Notes: generated by a model from the sequence alone, not told the origin. A DNA stretch of 64,000 bases from Henriciella sp. (GCA_013213785.1 JABSPZ010000005.1:186001-250000); one strand, 5' to 3'. Shown: positions 42,089 to 51,482, counted from the stretch's first letter. Numbers and translations: made by a program.

Positions 42089-43135
42089 ATGCGATTTGGA
42101 CGCAGATCCATTTCCCTCACCGTGGTGATGTTGATTTCTGCTGCGTGCGGGAATGCTCCGGACGCAGCGCAACCACCCGCGAGTATATGTGTAGATATTC
42201 CAAACGGCTCGTATTTTCAGGTTGTTGATGGTCGGTTGATTGCAATCACGTCGACTCAACTAGATGCGAGAGAGCGTCCCATTGAAACCGCGCGCCGGAT
42301 TGGGGCAACGCTTGCCGGCATGGGGTATCCGTGGGTTCTACTCGATTGGGACGGACAAGTTGCGACCGTGTCCGGCCTGGCGCTCGATGAAAATACGCGG
42401 TCTGACGCTTTCATTGCGACGAAATCTGCATTTGAAGCAGATCCTGTCGCCGGGGCTCTCGTGCAGCGCGTGGTCAATAATATGAGCGTTCGAGACCCTG
42501 AGGGCGCGATCGCTGTTCGCCTGTCTGATGAGCTCTCCAATGAAGGTTACTCATGGTTGCGCGTCGAGATGTCTGGACGGGTCGCAACGCTGATTGGCGC
42601 GGCGCCAACACGCGATATGAAGGAACTCGCCTACCGCGCGGGCCGAAACCTGGTGGAATCTGATCTGAGCGCGGGCGAGATCGTCAATATCGTTGTCGAC
42701 GCGATTTCGATCCGTGGTAACGGCGAACCCATTGGCACACCCTTGATCGGGCTCAAACCGGATCCCGGCCTATCGGAATGCGAGGCGGCTTACAGCGCAC
42801 TCATGGCGGCGCAGAGTGTTTCCTTCATTTCAGGGGAATCTGTAATCGAAAATGAAAGCGCTCGCTTGCTTGATGCGGTGACTGGCATCACGCTTTTATG
42901 TGATAAATTTTCGCTGGAAATCGCAGGCTATGTTCCCGCCGATACGGCGCCAGACTTAGCGATGGATTTGTCCCAAAGGCGTGCGTCTGCGGTAAAAGAC
43001 TATTTGATGGCTTATGGGGCAAACGCGGAGCAACTCACCGCGCGTGGATACGGTCTCCCCACACCTGATGGCGAAGAAGTATTGCCGCGCACTGACGGGG
43101 CGATCGAGTTCATCGTCCGCCCCGAAACCAATTAA
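42089..43135 (+). CDS. Lipoprotein with BON-like domains and OmpA-like C-terminus
   Basis: This 348-residue lipoprotein (signal VVMLISAAC) has two consecutive BON-like modules: PWVLLDWDGQVATVSGLALDENTRSDAF and SWLRVEMSGRVATLIGAAPTRDMKELAY, each the 'v.v.g..v.L.G.v.....r..a' strand-helix pattern. The C-terminal OmpA/MotB-like domain ends FSLEIAGYVPADTAPDLAMDLSQRRASAVKDYLMAYGANAEQLTARGYG, the peptidoglycan-binding type. The order BON-OmpA recalls mycobacterial ArfA/OmpATb. It probably tethers envelope to peptidoglycan. Confidence 0.82.
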   Translation: MRFGRRSISLTVVMLISAACGNAPDAAQPPASICVDIPNGSYFQVVDGRLIAITSTQLDARERPIETARRIGATLAGMGYPWVLLDWDGQVATVSGLALDENTRSDAFIATKSAFEADPVAGALVQRVVNNMSVRDPEGAIAVRLSDELSNEGYSWLRVEMSGRVATLIGAAPTRDMKELAYRAGRNLVESDLSAGEIVNIVVDAISIRGNGEPIGTPLIGLKPDPGLSECEAAYSALMAAQSVSFISGESVIENESARLLDAVTGITLLCDKFSLEIAGYVPADTAPDLAMDLSQRRASAVKDYLMAYGANAEQLTARGYGLPTPDGEEVLPRTDGAIEFIVRPETN

Positions 43136-43145
43136 TACTGCGCGC

Positions 43146-44219
43146 CTAAAATTTGCATACGAGTCCTTCGTTGGCCGGAATGCTGGCATCAACCGTATCC
43201 AGCCAAGCTTGCGTGATCGCTTCAGTTCCAACCAGCTGTTTTGGGGTCACGAACTTTCGTGACACGGGATAGAAGTCGACGAGATCGGCCCCGGTGCGTC
43301 GATCAAGCTCGCCATCGGGCAGTTGTTTCGCGCGATTGGCGGCATAGTCGGGTACGAAGAAGAATTCGGGGGCAGGTCCGGAAAGGTCCGCGACAGGCGC
43401 GCGATCGTCCTCCCAATCGGTTGCCCCGATAATCAAGCTGCGGATAAGCGTGTCACCGCATTTTTCATGAACGGCTTTCGTAAATTCAGGGCGGCCTACG
43501 AAATCGACATAGGAAGTTTTTCCGGAGGGTTGGTAGTCTGACAGGCGGTCATATTCAAAAACCTCGTCGTACAAGCCGGTTTCTTGAACAAACTTCACGT
43601 TGCGAGGTGATGTTAGGCCAATTGTTCGGACCCCTCGTCGTTTGAGACTGTGCGCCGCTGCGATGGCCGTTTTGGATGAGGCGCTTGAAATGACTGCGGC
43701 ATCTGGGGCTGGATCACCTTCCATCAGACTGTCGCAAATCATCCAGCCGGTGAGGTACAATGGGCGAAACAGCATTTGCTCGGGTTCGGTACCGGCGACA
43801 TAAGCTGGGTCAGTGTCGATATAGCTATAAAAATTATAGATCGGGGCGAGGCCTTGCCTGTGTGCAGCGCCATCAAAAAAGCCGCGCGCTGTCGTTTTTG
43901 CGGGGCTAACAGTTAGCATTTCCGAGATCGGAAAATAGCCATACATTCTTTGTCCAACCGGTACACCTTCAGCCTTGGATTCCGCGACGGTGGCAAAACC
44001 CCAGACCGGAACACGTCCCATGCCGTCTGACGTGCCAGGGAAGAAGTTCCAGTAGTGCATTGGAGCCCCACCAAAAGCAGCGTAGGTGACGTTATTTGCT
44101 GTGAGCGCGAACGCATCAATTGAAAGTCGCACCTCTCCGTCAGCGAGCGGCGGGAGGTCTACGTCTTGCCAGTTGGTCTGCCGCAGGTCTGACTTGGTAA
44201 TTTCGTGTTGCTTGCTCAT
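43146..44219 (-). CDS. DUF2855 family protein
   Basis: The 357-residue product belongs to the uncharacterised DUF2855 family, which has a medium-chain dehydrogenase/reductase-like fold: GEVRLSIDAFALTANNVTYAAFG in the N-terminal part, and a degenerate nucleotide-binding region SSASSKTAIAAAHSLKRRGVRTIGLTSPRNVKFVQETGLYDEVFEYD. The GxGxxG motif of true dehydrogenases is replaced by SSASSKT. The ATG at 44219 follows GGGAGCGATGAT. It converges with the BON/OmpA gene with 10 bases between stops. The reaction is unknown. Confidence 0.85.
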   Translation of the reverse strand: MSKQHEITKSDLRQTNWQDVDLPPLADGEVRLSIDAFALTANNVTYAAFGGAPMHYWNFFPGTSDGMGRVPVWGFATVAESKAEGVPVGQRMYGYFPISEMLTVSPAKTTARGFFDGAAHRQGLAPIYNFYSYIDTDPAYVAGTEPEQMLFRPLYLTGWMICDSLMEGDPAPDAAVISSASSKTAIAAAHSLKRRGVRTIGLTSPRNVKFVQETGLYDEVFEYDRLSDYQPSGKTSYVDFVGRPEFTKAVHEKCGDTLIRSLIIGATDWEDDRAPVADLSGPAPEFFFVPDYAANRAKQLPDGELDRRTGADLVDFYPVSRKFVTPKQLVGTEAITQAWLDTVDASIPANEGLVCKF

Positions 44220-44284
44220 ATCATCGCTCCCGTTTTGTGCATTGATCACACAGGCACGCGGATAATCAAGCTTAACGTTGGGGC

Positions 44285-44518
44285 TCAGTGCGCCGTTGGT
44301 GGGGCTAGCATCAAGTCGCCCGTTTCTTCGAGAGCGTTCACATGATCACGCAACGCTGCAAGCGACTCTCGCGCTTCGGCGAAGATAGAAGGCGCTTCCG
44401 CTCGCAAATAGTGAAATTCGGAGCTATCCGGTGATGCTGCGCAAGTTGATTCCAGATCTTTCATCGCCCGAGAAAGAACTTCGAAATGAAAAGTCCAGTG
44501 TGGATTACTTGCATTCAT
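44285..44518 (-). CDS. Small protein of unknown function
   Basis: The 77-residue, mostly helical, cytoplasmic product (FEVLSRAMKDLESTC, FAEARESLAALRDHVNALEET) could form a short coiled coil. AAGG lies about 11 bases before the ATG. The flanking region upstream (44519-44621) is AT-rich. No family is recognised. Confidence 0.45.
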   Translation of the reverse strand: MNASNPHWTFHFEVLSRAMKDLESTCAASPDSSEFHYLRAEAPSIFAEARESLAALRDHVNALEETGDLMLAPPTAH

Positions 44519-44621
44519 GTCAGTATTAGCCTTGAGTTACAGTGTTCAAAACTTTAAAACAAGTATATCAACAATCAAAAATTGCAATAGGATAATTTAT
44601 TTTTTGGTTGTTCGCAAAGTA

Positions 44622-45152
44622 TTAAGCAGATTCTTCAGGAGACTCTGCGCGAGAGACAAGGTCTGAAAAGACTTTCGTTAGCTGCGGTGAGGGGGCTGAA
44701 ACGTCCAATTTCTCGAGCAACTCTGTCACTGGAATGAGGTCTCCCACGCGATTTTGAAGCCGGAGCAGCGTGTTGACTTCAGCATGGACTTTGGAAGACC
44801 GCTGAAACCGATGGCAAATCGCAATATGCTCGTCGGTCCAACCAATGATTTGGCACGCCATTTCAAATGTTTGAGGGGATTTGAGCATACGCGAGATTGT
44901 TCGCGTTTGGCTGCACGTCACCAATTCCCAAGATTCGCGACGCAGGTTCCCCCAGATGCCGGTCCGCATTAGCATGTTCATGCGTCCGAGATCGCTGAAT
45001 GAGAGGTACCTGCTGTTCGTGAGATGCAGAAACGTATCTTGATCCGTCAACCAAACTCGAAAGTTCAGACTATAGACATCGGTTATGAGGCCGTCCTTCG
45101 ACGACAGAAGCGCGCGGACATAGACCCAGAGCCGCCTGAAAAACAGATTCAC
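44622..45152 (-). CDS. Thioesterase-like protein (4HBT/THEM6 type)
   Basis: This 176-residue hot-dog thioesterase-like protein has the segment SLNFRVWLTDQDTFLHLTNSRYLSFSDLGRMNMLMRTGIW, the 4-hydroxybenzoyl-CoA thioesterase pattern with the conserved N-S/N-x-R-Y. The later part, RTISRMLKSPQTFEMACQIIGWTDEHIAICHRFQ, matches the THEM6/mesenchymal-stem-cell-protein group. The N-terminus (MNLFFRRLWVYVRALL) is hydrophobic and may attach to the membrane. It starts at GTG with AGGGGCGAGTT just upstream. The substrate is probably an acyl-CoA. Confidence 0.8.
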   Translation of the reverse strand: MNLFFRRLWVYVRALLSSKDGLITDVYSLNFRVWLTDQDTFLHLTNSRYLSFSDLGRMNMLMRTGIWGNLRRESWELVTCSQTRTISRMLKSPQTFEMACQIIGWTDEHIAICHRFQRSSKVHAEVNTLLRLQNRVGDLIPVTELLEKLDVSAPSPQLTKVFSDLVSRAESPEESA

Positions 45153-45217
45153 AACTCGCCCCTATTAACGCAGCTACGATTTGTACGATTACAGATCGTG
45201 AAGGCAAGTCCCACGCA

Positions 45218-46003
45218 TTATTTGCGCCAAAGTTTGTCCAGTTCAGCGGAGATGGCGAAAGATTTGCGCACGGCGGCGCCGCCGATGCGGAGCCCAATCA
45301 TAGCAGACCCTTCCAATGAGGACGGGTCATCGGAATTTCGATCCCATCGGCTACCAGCGACGAAGCCTTCATCGAGTGATGAAAGGAATGCCCCAAAGTC
45401 TTCTTCGCGCCCATCTGCGAAGAGCGGCAGCCAAATCAAAAACTCTGCCTTCGGCCATTTGCGCATCGCGCGCGGGACCCAATTGGCAAGCGCGTCCATA
45501 TCCGCATCTGTTTCATAGCTTGGATCGAGCATGATCAGCATCTGCTCGCCTCGCCGGGGTTGCAGTCTAAGCGCCCCGCGATACCCGTCTTCCTTCCGGA
45601 TCTGCACCCGCTCATCTTTTCGAAGGGCTTGTGTCAGAGCTTTGTGTTCGGCGGGGTGCAGTTCAAAAAGCACAATGCGCGCTGCATCACCGAGGAGCTG
45701 CGTGGCGAGCGCCGGTGAGCCCGGATATGACCCAGGGCCTTTGCTTTGTACGTGCTTCAACCAAGGTTGCAGAGCGCTCGGGGCTTGTTTGGCCTTAGGC
45801 ATGGCAAGGACGCCACGTTCAGCTTCTGCCGTCTTTTTGGATTGAGCGCCTTGGAGGTCGTAGAATCCTCTAGCCGCGTGAGTCTCCACGTACAGGAGAG
45901 GAGCATTCGCTTCAGCCTTAGCCATCAACACAGCATGCAGGATCGCATGTTTTAAGACATCCGCCTGATTACCTGCATGGTAGCCGTGTTGATAAGAAAG
46001 CAA
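45218..46003 (-). CDS. rlmJ: 23S rRNA (adenine2030-N6)-methyltransferase
   Basis: This 261-residue AdoMet-dependent methyltransferase modifies A2030 of 23S rRNA. The N-terminal family signature LSYQHGYHAGNQADVLKHAILHAVL is present, as are LLYVETHAARGFYDL and the catalytic MLDPSYE (DPPY-type motif with Ser). The start is a TTG at 46003, fixed because the family's conserved sequence begins there, with AAGG 7 bases upstream. It lies 3 bases after the M28 peptidase stop and is cotranscribed with it. Confidence 0.93.
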   Translation of the reverse strand: MLSYQHGYHAGNQADVLKHAILHAVLMAKAEANAPLLYVETHAARGFYDLQGAQSKKTAEAERGVLAMPKAKQAPSALQPWLKHVQSKGPGSYPGSPALATQLLGDAARIVLFELHPAEHKALTQALRKDERVQIRKEDGYRGALRLQPRRGEQMLIMLDPSYETDADMDALANWVPRAMRKWPKAEFLIWLPLFADGREEDFGAFLSSLDEGFVAGSRWDRNSDDPSSLEGSAMIGLRIGGAAVRKSFAISAELDKLWRK

Positions 46004-46006
46004 AGT

Positions 46007-47767
46007 TTAGCCTTCTCGTTCCGCGAGAGATGCTTTGCGGATCGCCTCAAACTCGTTGCCTGGATACCAGGTTGGCCAAACATCCGATTGGATCACTTTC
46101 AAGCCAACAGCGTAGAGCGCTTTCACATCCTCCTCCATGCCGGTCATATCCCAAGACTCATCATACTCGTCCATGGGCTTGTGGTACCGTTGAACGCGAT
46201 ACGTATCGGCAAAGGCTCGCCCAGCTGCGATGCCGCCATCTCGCGCATCGATCCCGCCATCGGCGTACAACATTGGAACGCCCTTTTTGGCGAAAGAGAT
46301 GTGATCCGAACGATAAAAATAACCCGCTTCTGGGGTCGGATCAGGAACAATCACGCGGTCGGTCTCGTCCAAGTGCTCTTTGAGCAAGTCCTCGAGTTCT
46401 GACGCGCCATATCCCACGACGACCATATCCTTTGTTCGTCCGATGGGTTGCATCGCATCGATATTCAGACCCGCCACGATTTGGTTCATCGGAACGGTTG
46501 GGTTCTCCGCGTAGAATGCCGAACCCAAGAGGCCTGACTCTTCAAGCGTCACAATCACGAACAAGGCCGACCGATCGCGCTCTGCAACTGCCAAGGACTC
46601 CGCGATCTCGATGAGCGCTGCTGTGCCCGTGGCATTATCGACGGCGCCGTTGAAGACGTCGTCACGATAGAAGTCTTGCGTTGGCTCGCCTTCGCGTTCC
46701 TCGGGCTTTTTGCCCAAATGGTCCCAATGGGCCGTGAATAGCATGTACTCATCTGGTGTCGTGGTGCCTGGGAGAACGCCGACAACATTCCGCGATTTAG
46801 TGGTGGTGACCGTCTGCACATACGCGCCGCTTGTGGTCAGATCGCCCATATCTACAGCGGAGAAGCCTTCCGTTTTCGCAGCTTCTTTCATTGCCTCAAA
46901 GTCGAGGCCCGCTTCGTCGAACAGCCGCGTGGCGAGTTCGACACTGATCCAAGACTCGAACAGCGTGCGATTGTCACCACCATCGGACCGAACCAGGTCT
47001 GCTTGTGCGCCAGACCATGAATTCGCCACGACGTCCCAGCCATATGATGCTGGAGCCGTTTCATGGATGACGATTGCGCCTGCCGCGCCTTGTCGACCGG
47101 CTTCCTCAAATTTGTAGGTCCAACGACCATAATAGGTCATGGCATTCCCTTTGAAGAGTTCATCTTCGCGCGCGTAACCTGGGTCATTGACCAGCATAAC
47201 GACGGTTTTGCCCGCAACATCGAGGCCATCATAATCATCCCAGCCATATTCCGGCGCGACGACACCGTAGCCAACAAAAACGAGTTCTGAGTCAGTCCAA
47301 GACGCTTCATTGCGATCTTGTTTTTTGGTCCAAAGAACCGCGTCATCTCTCAGCTCTGTTGGGATTTGCTCGCCTGAGGCACCCCCGGAAAAGGATATGC
47401 GAGAGGCGTTCGCATCAATCGATTGCTCAACCATTCCAACCGTCTGAAACCATGAACCGTTCTCGCCCGCTGGTTCGGCGCCAACGCGATCGAGCTCTGC
47501 TGCAATCCAATCTGCGGAAAGTTCGCCTTTTTCAGCCGCAGGGCCTCGGCCTTCGAACGCGTCGTCTGCGAGAATGCGCACTCTCTGGTGCAGGTCATCC
47601 GCATTGATGTCCGAGCTTGTGTTGGAAGCTACAGGCAATGGTAGTTCGACGGCCGGAGGTGTAGAGGGCGCAGCCGACTCTGGTGCAACGGCGTTGATAT
47701 TTTCTGATGCGGGCTGGCACCCAGCGATGATGGCAAGCGATGATACCGCAAGAATTTGACGGATCAT
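46007..47767 (-). CDS. M28-family zinc aminopeptidase lipoprotein with PA domain
   Basis: This is a 586-residue predicted lipoprotein (SLAIIAGC, Gln at +2). Zinc ligands of the M28 family are in TAHWDHLG, FNGAVDNATGTAALIEIA, TLEESGLLGS and RSDHISFAKKGVPMLY. A PA (protease-associated) domain is inserted before the catalytic part (DVAGKTVVMLVNDPG, RQGAAGAIVIHE). Such secreted enzymes release N-terminal amino acids from peptides. AGGAACCTGATCC precedes the ATG. It is cotranscribed with rlmJ. Confidence 0.92.
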   Translation of the reverse strand: MIRQILAVSSLAIIAGCQPASENINAVAPESAAPSTPPAVELPLPVASNTSSDINADDLHQRVRILADDAFEGRGPAAEKGELSADWIAAELDRVGAEPAGENGSWFQTVGMVEQSIDANASRISFSGGASGEQIPTELRDDAVLWTKKQDRNEASWTDSELVFVGYGVVAPEYGWDDYDGLDVAGKTVVMLVNDPGYAREDELFKGNAMTYYGRWTYKFEEAGRQGAAGAIVIHETAPASYGWDVVANSWSGAQADLVRSDGGDNRTLFESWISVELATRLFDEAGLDFEAMKEAAKTEGFSAVDMGDLTTSGAYVQTVTTTKSRNVVGVLPGTTTPDEYMLFTAHWDHLGKKPEEREGEPTQDFYRDDVFNGAVDNATGTAALIEIAESLAVAERDRSALFVIVTLEESGLLGSAFYAENPTVPMNQIVAGLNIDAMQPIGRTKDMVVVGYGASELEDLLKEHLDETDRVIVPDPTPEAGYFYRSDHISFAKKGVPMLYADGGIDARDGGIAAGRAFADTYRVQRYHKPMDEYDESWDMTGMEEDVKALYAVGLKVIQSDVWPTWYPGNEFEAIRKASLAEREG

Positions 47768-47848
47768 GGATCAGGTTCCTGTCATTATTTATTTTTGCCT
47801 GATGTGACATAGCCCGCTCAGAGCGACAAGCTGGGGCCTGCGCTTGGC

Positions 47849-48751
47849 TCAGTCGCCAGGGAGCGGAATATAGTCATCCTCACCTTCTGGCAGCGTGAAC
47901 GGCGTATCAGTCCATCCACCCGCCGCTGACGCGCGCCAATCGGCCTTCGCTTGCTCGAGGCGTTCGGTGTCCGCCGCAACGAAATTCCAATCAATTTTTC
48001 GCGGGCCATCCATAGGCTGCCCGCCTGCGAGCATGAACCGTGTTCCAATCGCGACAGATACCGAGATGTCCTTGCCCGGTGTGAGCACAGCCATTTGACC
48101 TGCTTCAATCAGCTCGTCATCGATCACAGCCTCTCCGAATGCCACATAGAGCGCGCGTTCTTCAGCTTCATTTGCGCCGATTGTGAACTCGGCGCCATTA
48201 TCGGCGTCCGCGCCAACATACCAAATCCCCCAAGGGAATTCGACGGGCGAAGAATGGCCGAATGCGTCGCCGGCCAGAACCCGCGCATGCGCACCGCCAA
48301 GGTCAAACTCAGGCAAGGTTTCAGCCGGGTGATGAACGAAGTCGGGTGCAATTTCCTCATAGTCTTTTGGAAGGGCGACCCACGTCTGGATACCGTGCAT
48401 AGATTGGCCAGAAGCTCGCTCTTCGTCTGGTGTGCGTTCTGAATGACAGATCCCGTGCCCAGCCGTCATCCAGTTTACCGCACCGGGCCGGATGACGAGG
48501 TCATTGCCCAAAGTGTCTTTGTGCTGAATCGCGCCTTCATAGAGAAAAGTCACGGTAGCCAGGCCGATATGCGGATGAGGGCGGACATCAAAGCCCTTGC
48601 CCGGTGCATAATCGACCGGACCGAAGTGATCGAAAAAGATAAACGGACCGACCATTTTTCGGCTGTGAAAAGGCAGGATACGGCGCACGACAAAGCCATC
48701 ACCAAGATCCTTCTCTCGCGGTTTTATGATTTGCTCGATCAGATCGCTCAT
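47849..48751 (-). CDS. Pirin-family protein
   Basis: The 300-residue bicupin has the pirin hallmarks VRRILPFHSRKMVGPFIFFDHFGPVDYAPGKGFDVRPHPHIGLATVTFLYEG and MTAGHGICHSERTPDE, which supply the His/Glu metal ligands of the N-terminal cupin. Bacterial pirins can act as quercetinases or modulate central metabolic enzymes; the role here is open. A strong ribosome site (AAGGAGTTAGGAC) precedes the ATG. It diverges from the uracil-DNA glycosylase-like gene. Confidence 0.92.
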   Translation of the reverse strand: MSDLIEQIIKPREKDLGDGFVVRRILPFHSRKMVGPFIFFDHFGPVDYAPGKGFDVRPHPHIGLATVTFLYEGAIQHKDTLGNDLVIRPGAVNWMTAGHGICHSERTPDEERASGQSMHGIQTWVALPKDYEEIAPDFVHHPAETLPEFDLGGAHARVLAGDAFGHSSPVEFPWGIWYVGADADNGAEFTIGANEAEERALYVAFGEAVIDDELIEAGQMAVLTPGKDISVSVAIGTRFMLAGGQPMDGPRKIDWNFVAADTERLEQAKADWRASAAGGWTDTPFTLPEGEDDYIPLPGD

Positions 48752-48797
48752 GTCCTAACTCCTTGCCAAACAGTCCGTTGAATGAAGACATAAGCTT

Positions 48798-49388
48798 ATG
48801 AGCACCGATCTCCATGAATTCGTAGCCGAGATCCGAGCATGTCAATTATGCGCAGCCGACATGGAACGCGCGCCGCGCCCGATATTACAGGTGTCTGAGA
48901 CCGCAAAAATCCTCGTCGCGGGGCAGGCGCCAGGTAATCTTGCCATGGAATCGGGACGTCCTTTTACCGACCCTTCGGGCGACCGGCTTCGCGATTGGCT
49001 GCAACTTGATGAGGCGACATTCTATGATCCGGAGAAAGTCGCGATCGTTCCCATGGGGTTTTGTTTCCCCGGTTATGACAAGAATGGCGGCGATATCCCG
49101 CCAATGAAACGCTGCGCTCAGACTTGGCATGCTTCTCTATTCGAAAGGCTGCCCCAAATCGAGCTAAAGATTCTGATCGGCGGTTACGCACAAAAGTGGC
49201 ATATCGGGGGGCAGACGGAAAAGACTTTGACAGCGACGGTCCAAAAGTGGCGAAGCTTTTTAGAGCAGGGCGTCATCGTTACGCCTCATCCGAGTTGGAG
49301 AAACAATGCATGGCTGAAGCGCAACCCATGGTTCGAAACAGAACTCTTGCCCGAATTGCGAAAACGAGTGCAATCCTTGTTGTCTTGA
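48798..49388 (+). CDS. Uracil-DNA glycosylase-superfamily protein
   Basis: The 196-residue product keeps the UDG fold motifs VAGQAPGNLAMESGRPFTDPSGDRLRDWL (water-activating loop) and VTPHPSWRNNAWLKRNPW (DNA intercalation loop). The N-terminal AEIRACQLCAADM has a CxxC, but the four-Cys Fe-S set of family-4 UDGs is not obvious. Small UDG-like proteins of this kind are widespread and mostly uncharacterised; base excision repair is inferred. Its 3' end is overlapped for 79 bases by the next gene. Confidence 0.82.
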   Translation: MSTDLHEFVAEIRACQLCAADMERAPRPILQVSETAKILVAGQAPGNLAMESGRPFTDPSGDRLRDWLQLDEATFYDPEKVAIVPMGFCFPGYDKNGGDIPPMKRCAQTWHASLFERLPQIELKILIGGYAQKWHIGGQTEKTLTATVQKWRSFLEQGVIVTPHPSWRNNAWLKRNPWFETELLPELRKRVQSLLS

Positions 49389-50365
49389 TTGCCAGCTTGT
49401 TCGGTATGCTGGCAGCCTGTGTCACACCAACCACCTTGAAACCATTGGTCTCGGAGACACCAACAATGCCGCAGCTTGATCCAGAGAATGACCGTTTGAT
49501 CAGCTATGATGGCGCAGAGCTCGGCCTCACCATTTGGGACACAGCGGCGGATCCTGAAATCGTCATCATCGGCGTTCATGGCATGAATGACTATGCCAAT
49601 GCCTTCCACATGGCGGCCCCTTATTGGGCAGAGCGCGGTGTGAAGACTTATGCCTATGATCAGCGCGGGTTCGGTCGATCCTACGGGCGCGGTGAGTGGC
49701 CCAATGAGGAGTCTATGCGTGAGGATTTACGCACGGCCGTCGCGCTGGTCCGTGCAGAGCACCCAGACGCGACACTGGCGGTCGTCGGGATCTCCATGGG
49801 CGGGGCCGTTGCGATGACAGCCTTTGGGTCAGACCAGCCACCAGAAGGCGTCGACCGGGTCGTCTTCAGCGGACCTGGACTACGCGGTTGGGGATCTATT
49901 CCAGCGGTTCAGCGGATCGCTCTCTGGGCGAGCGTTCGTGTGCGTCCGGGCTGGGTTGTCCGCCCACCGCGTTTTGTCAAAATAGAACCAAGCGACAATA
50001 TCGAAATGCTACGCCGGCTTTGGGCAGACCCGCTCGGCATAAAAACGAACAAAATTGAACAGGTGCATGGGGTCGTCAGTGTGATGGAAAACGCCCACAA
50101 GGCGTCGTCTGCTCTGCCAAGCGACATCCCCATGCTGCTCACTTATGGCGCGAGGGATATAGTCATTCCTGAGAGAGGGGTGCGGCGGACAGCGAAACGC
50201 CTATCGCCGCATGTGCGAACGGCTTACTATCCTGAAGGCTATCATATGCTGCTGCGCGACCTTCAGGCGGAAACCGTATTCGAAGACGTGCTGACATTTT
50301 TGAGGAATCCAGAAGCCGAGCTTCCGAGCGGAGTGGGAGAGGTTCCTGGACGCAGTACAAGCTGA
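49310..50365 (+). CDS. Alpha/beta hydrolase lipoprotein (monoglyceride-lipase/S33-like)
   Basis: The 351-residue product has a lipoprotein signal ending SLFGMLAAC and a serine-aminopeptidase/monoacylglycerol-lipase-type hydrolase domain: oxyanion HGMNDYANAF, YDQRGFGRS, nucleophile in VVGISMGGAVAM, the acid in GARDIVIP, and the base in EGYHMLLRD. GGAG lies 8 bases before the ATG at 49310, with a second ATG at 49328. Residues 1-26 are encoded inside the 3' end of the preceding gene in another frame. It would cleave lipid esters at the periplasmic face. Confidence 0.85.
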   Translation: MAEAQPMVRNRTLARIAKTSAILVVLIASLFGMLAACVTPTTLKPLVSETPTMPQLDPENDRLISYDGAELGLTIWDTAADPEIVIIGVHGMNDYANAFHMAAPYWAERGVKTYAYDQRGFGRSYGRGEWPNEESMREDLRTAVALVRAEHPDATLAVVGISMGGAVAMTAFGSDQPPEGVDRVVFSGPGLRGWGSIPAVQRIALWASVRVRPGWVVRPPRFVKIEPSDNIEMLRRLWADPLGIKTNKIEQVHGVVSVMENAHKASSALPSDIPMLLTYGARDIVIPERGVRRTAKRLSPHVRTAYYPEGYHMLLRDLQAETVFEDVLTFLRNPEAELPSGVGEVPGRSTS

Positions 50366-50420
50366 TTGTTGACCCAGCGCAAAGAGGCGTTACACCGCCG
50401 CATTGGTTTTAACTGCAACT

Positions 50421-51482
50421 ATGGCGATGGGCGGTCCAATGTTCGACAATCCTTCTTTCGACAACCACGAAGGTGTTCACTTCTTTTCCGATGAGAAGAG
50501 CGGTCTCCGCGCGATTATTGCTATTCATTCGACGGCGCTCGGGCCTTCATCTGGCGGCACACGGATGTGGGACTATGCCAATAGCGCCGACATGGTGACC
50601 GATGCGCTGCGCCTCAGCCAAGGTATGAGCTACAAGAACGCAATGGCGTCGATCCCGCACGGCGGCGGCAAAGCGGTCATTTGGGGCAACTCTAAAACAG
50701 ACAAGTCTGAGGCATTGTTCCGCGCATTTGGCCGCGCGGTGGAAAGCCTGCAGGGCAAGTATTGGACCGCAGAGGATGTCGGTATCGATACGGCAGATAT
50801 TGAAATTGCCGCTCAAGAAACAGGCTATGCCGCAGGCCTCACGACGGGCAAGGCGGCAAGCGGTGACCCATCGCCAGTCACAGCGCTTGGCGTGTTCAAA
50901 GGCATTAAACAAACGGCATTGCGCGCATTCGGGACGGATGACTTGAACGGAAAGACCGTGGCCGTGCAAGGTGTTGGCTCCGTTGGTGGCTATACCTGTG
51001 AACACTTAGCTGAAGCTGGCGCAAATCTAGTCATCACGGATATCGATCAAGAGGCGCTCGACGACCTCTCGAAACGCACAGGCGCCAAGATCGTGGCCCC
51101 GGATGAGATTTACGACGTGGACGCTGATATTTTCTCACCAAATGCACTCGGTGCGATCCTGAACCAGGACACCTTGAGGCGTCTGAAGGTCAAAGTGGTG
51201 GCGGGCGGTGCCAACAATCAGCTGAAGACGCCTGATATGGGAGACAAGGTTCGCGAGGCCGGTATCCTTTATGCGCCTGACTATGTGATCAATGGCGGTG
51301 GGATTATCAACGTCGCGGCGGAAATCTCAGGCTCTTATTCACGCGAATGGGTCGATCAAAAGTTGGACACTCTGATCGCGACTCTAGGAACGGTGCTGGA
51401 TGACGCGATTGCTTCAGGTCGACCGACGAATGAGGTTGCTGATGAGATTGCGCGCGCCCGGATTGCAGCCGCCAACGCCTAG
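50421..51482 (+). CDS. Leucine dehydrogenase (Glu/Leu/Phe/Val dehydrogenase family)
   Basis: This 353-residue NAD-dependent enzyme deaminates branched-chain amino acids to 2-oxo acids. The catalytic Lys is in PHGGGKAVIWG, the Asp in YWTAEDVGIDTADIEIAAQETGYAAGL, and the cofactor domain has AVQGVGSVGGYTCEHLAEAGANLVITDID. The substrate pocket pattern fits leucine or valine dehydrogenase rather than glutamate dehydrogenase. ATGs at 50421, 50427 and 50439 are possible; the first is used, though the last (MFDNPSF) also has GGCGG nearby. The stop overlaps the stop of the broken convergent gene. Confidence 0.9.
   Translation: MAMGGPMFDNPSFDNHEGVHFFSDEKSGLRAIIAIHSTALGPSSGGTRMWDYANSADMVTDALRLSQGMSYKNAMASIPHGGGKAVIWGNSKTDKSEALFRAFGRAVESLQGKYWTAEDVGIDTADIEIAAQETGYAAGLTTGKAASGDPSPVTALGVFKGIKQTALRAFGTDDLNGKTVAVQGVGSVGGYTCEHLAEAGANLVITDIDQEALDDLSKRTGAKIVAPDEIYDVDADIFSPNALGAILNQDTLRRLKVKVVAGGANNQLKTPDMGDKVREAGILYAPDYVINGGGIINVAAEISGSYSREWVDQKLDTLIATLGTVLDDAIASGRPTNEVADEIARARIAAANA

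Noticed and set aside
49124-49309. N-terminal extension of the hydrolase frame inside the UDG-like gene
   Set aside because: It would hide the lipoprotein signal; ATG 49310 has a ribosome site.
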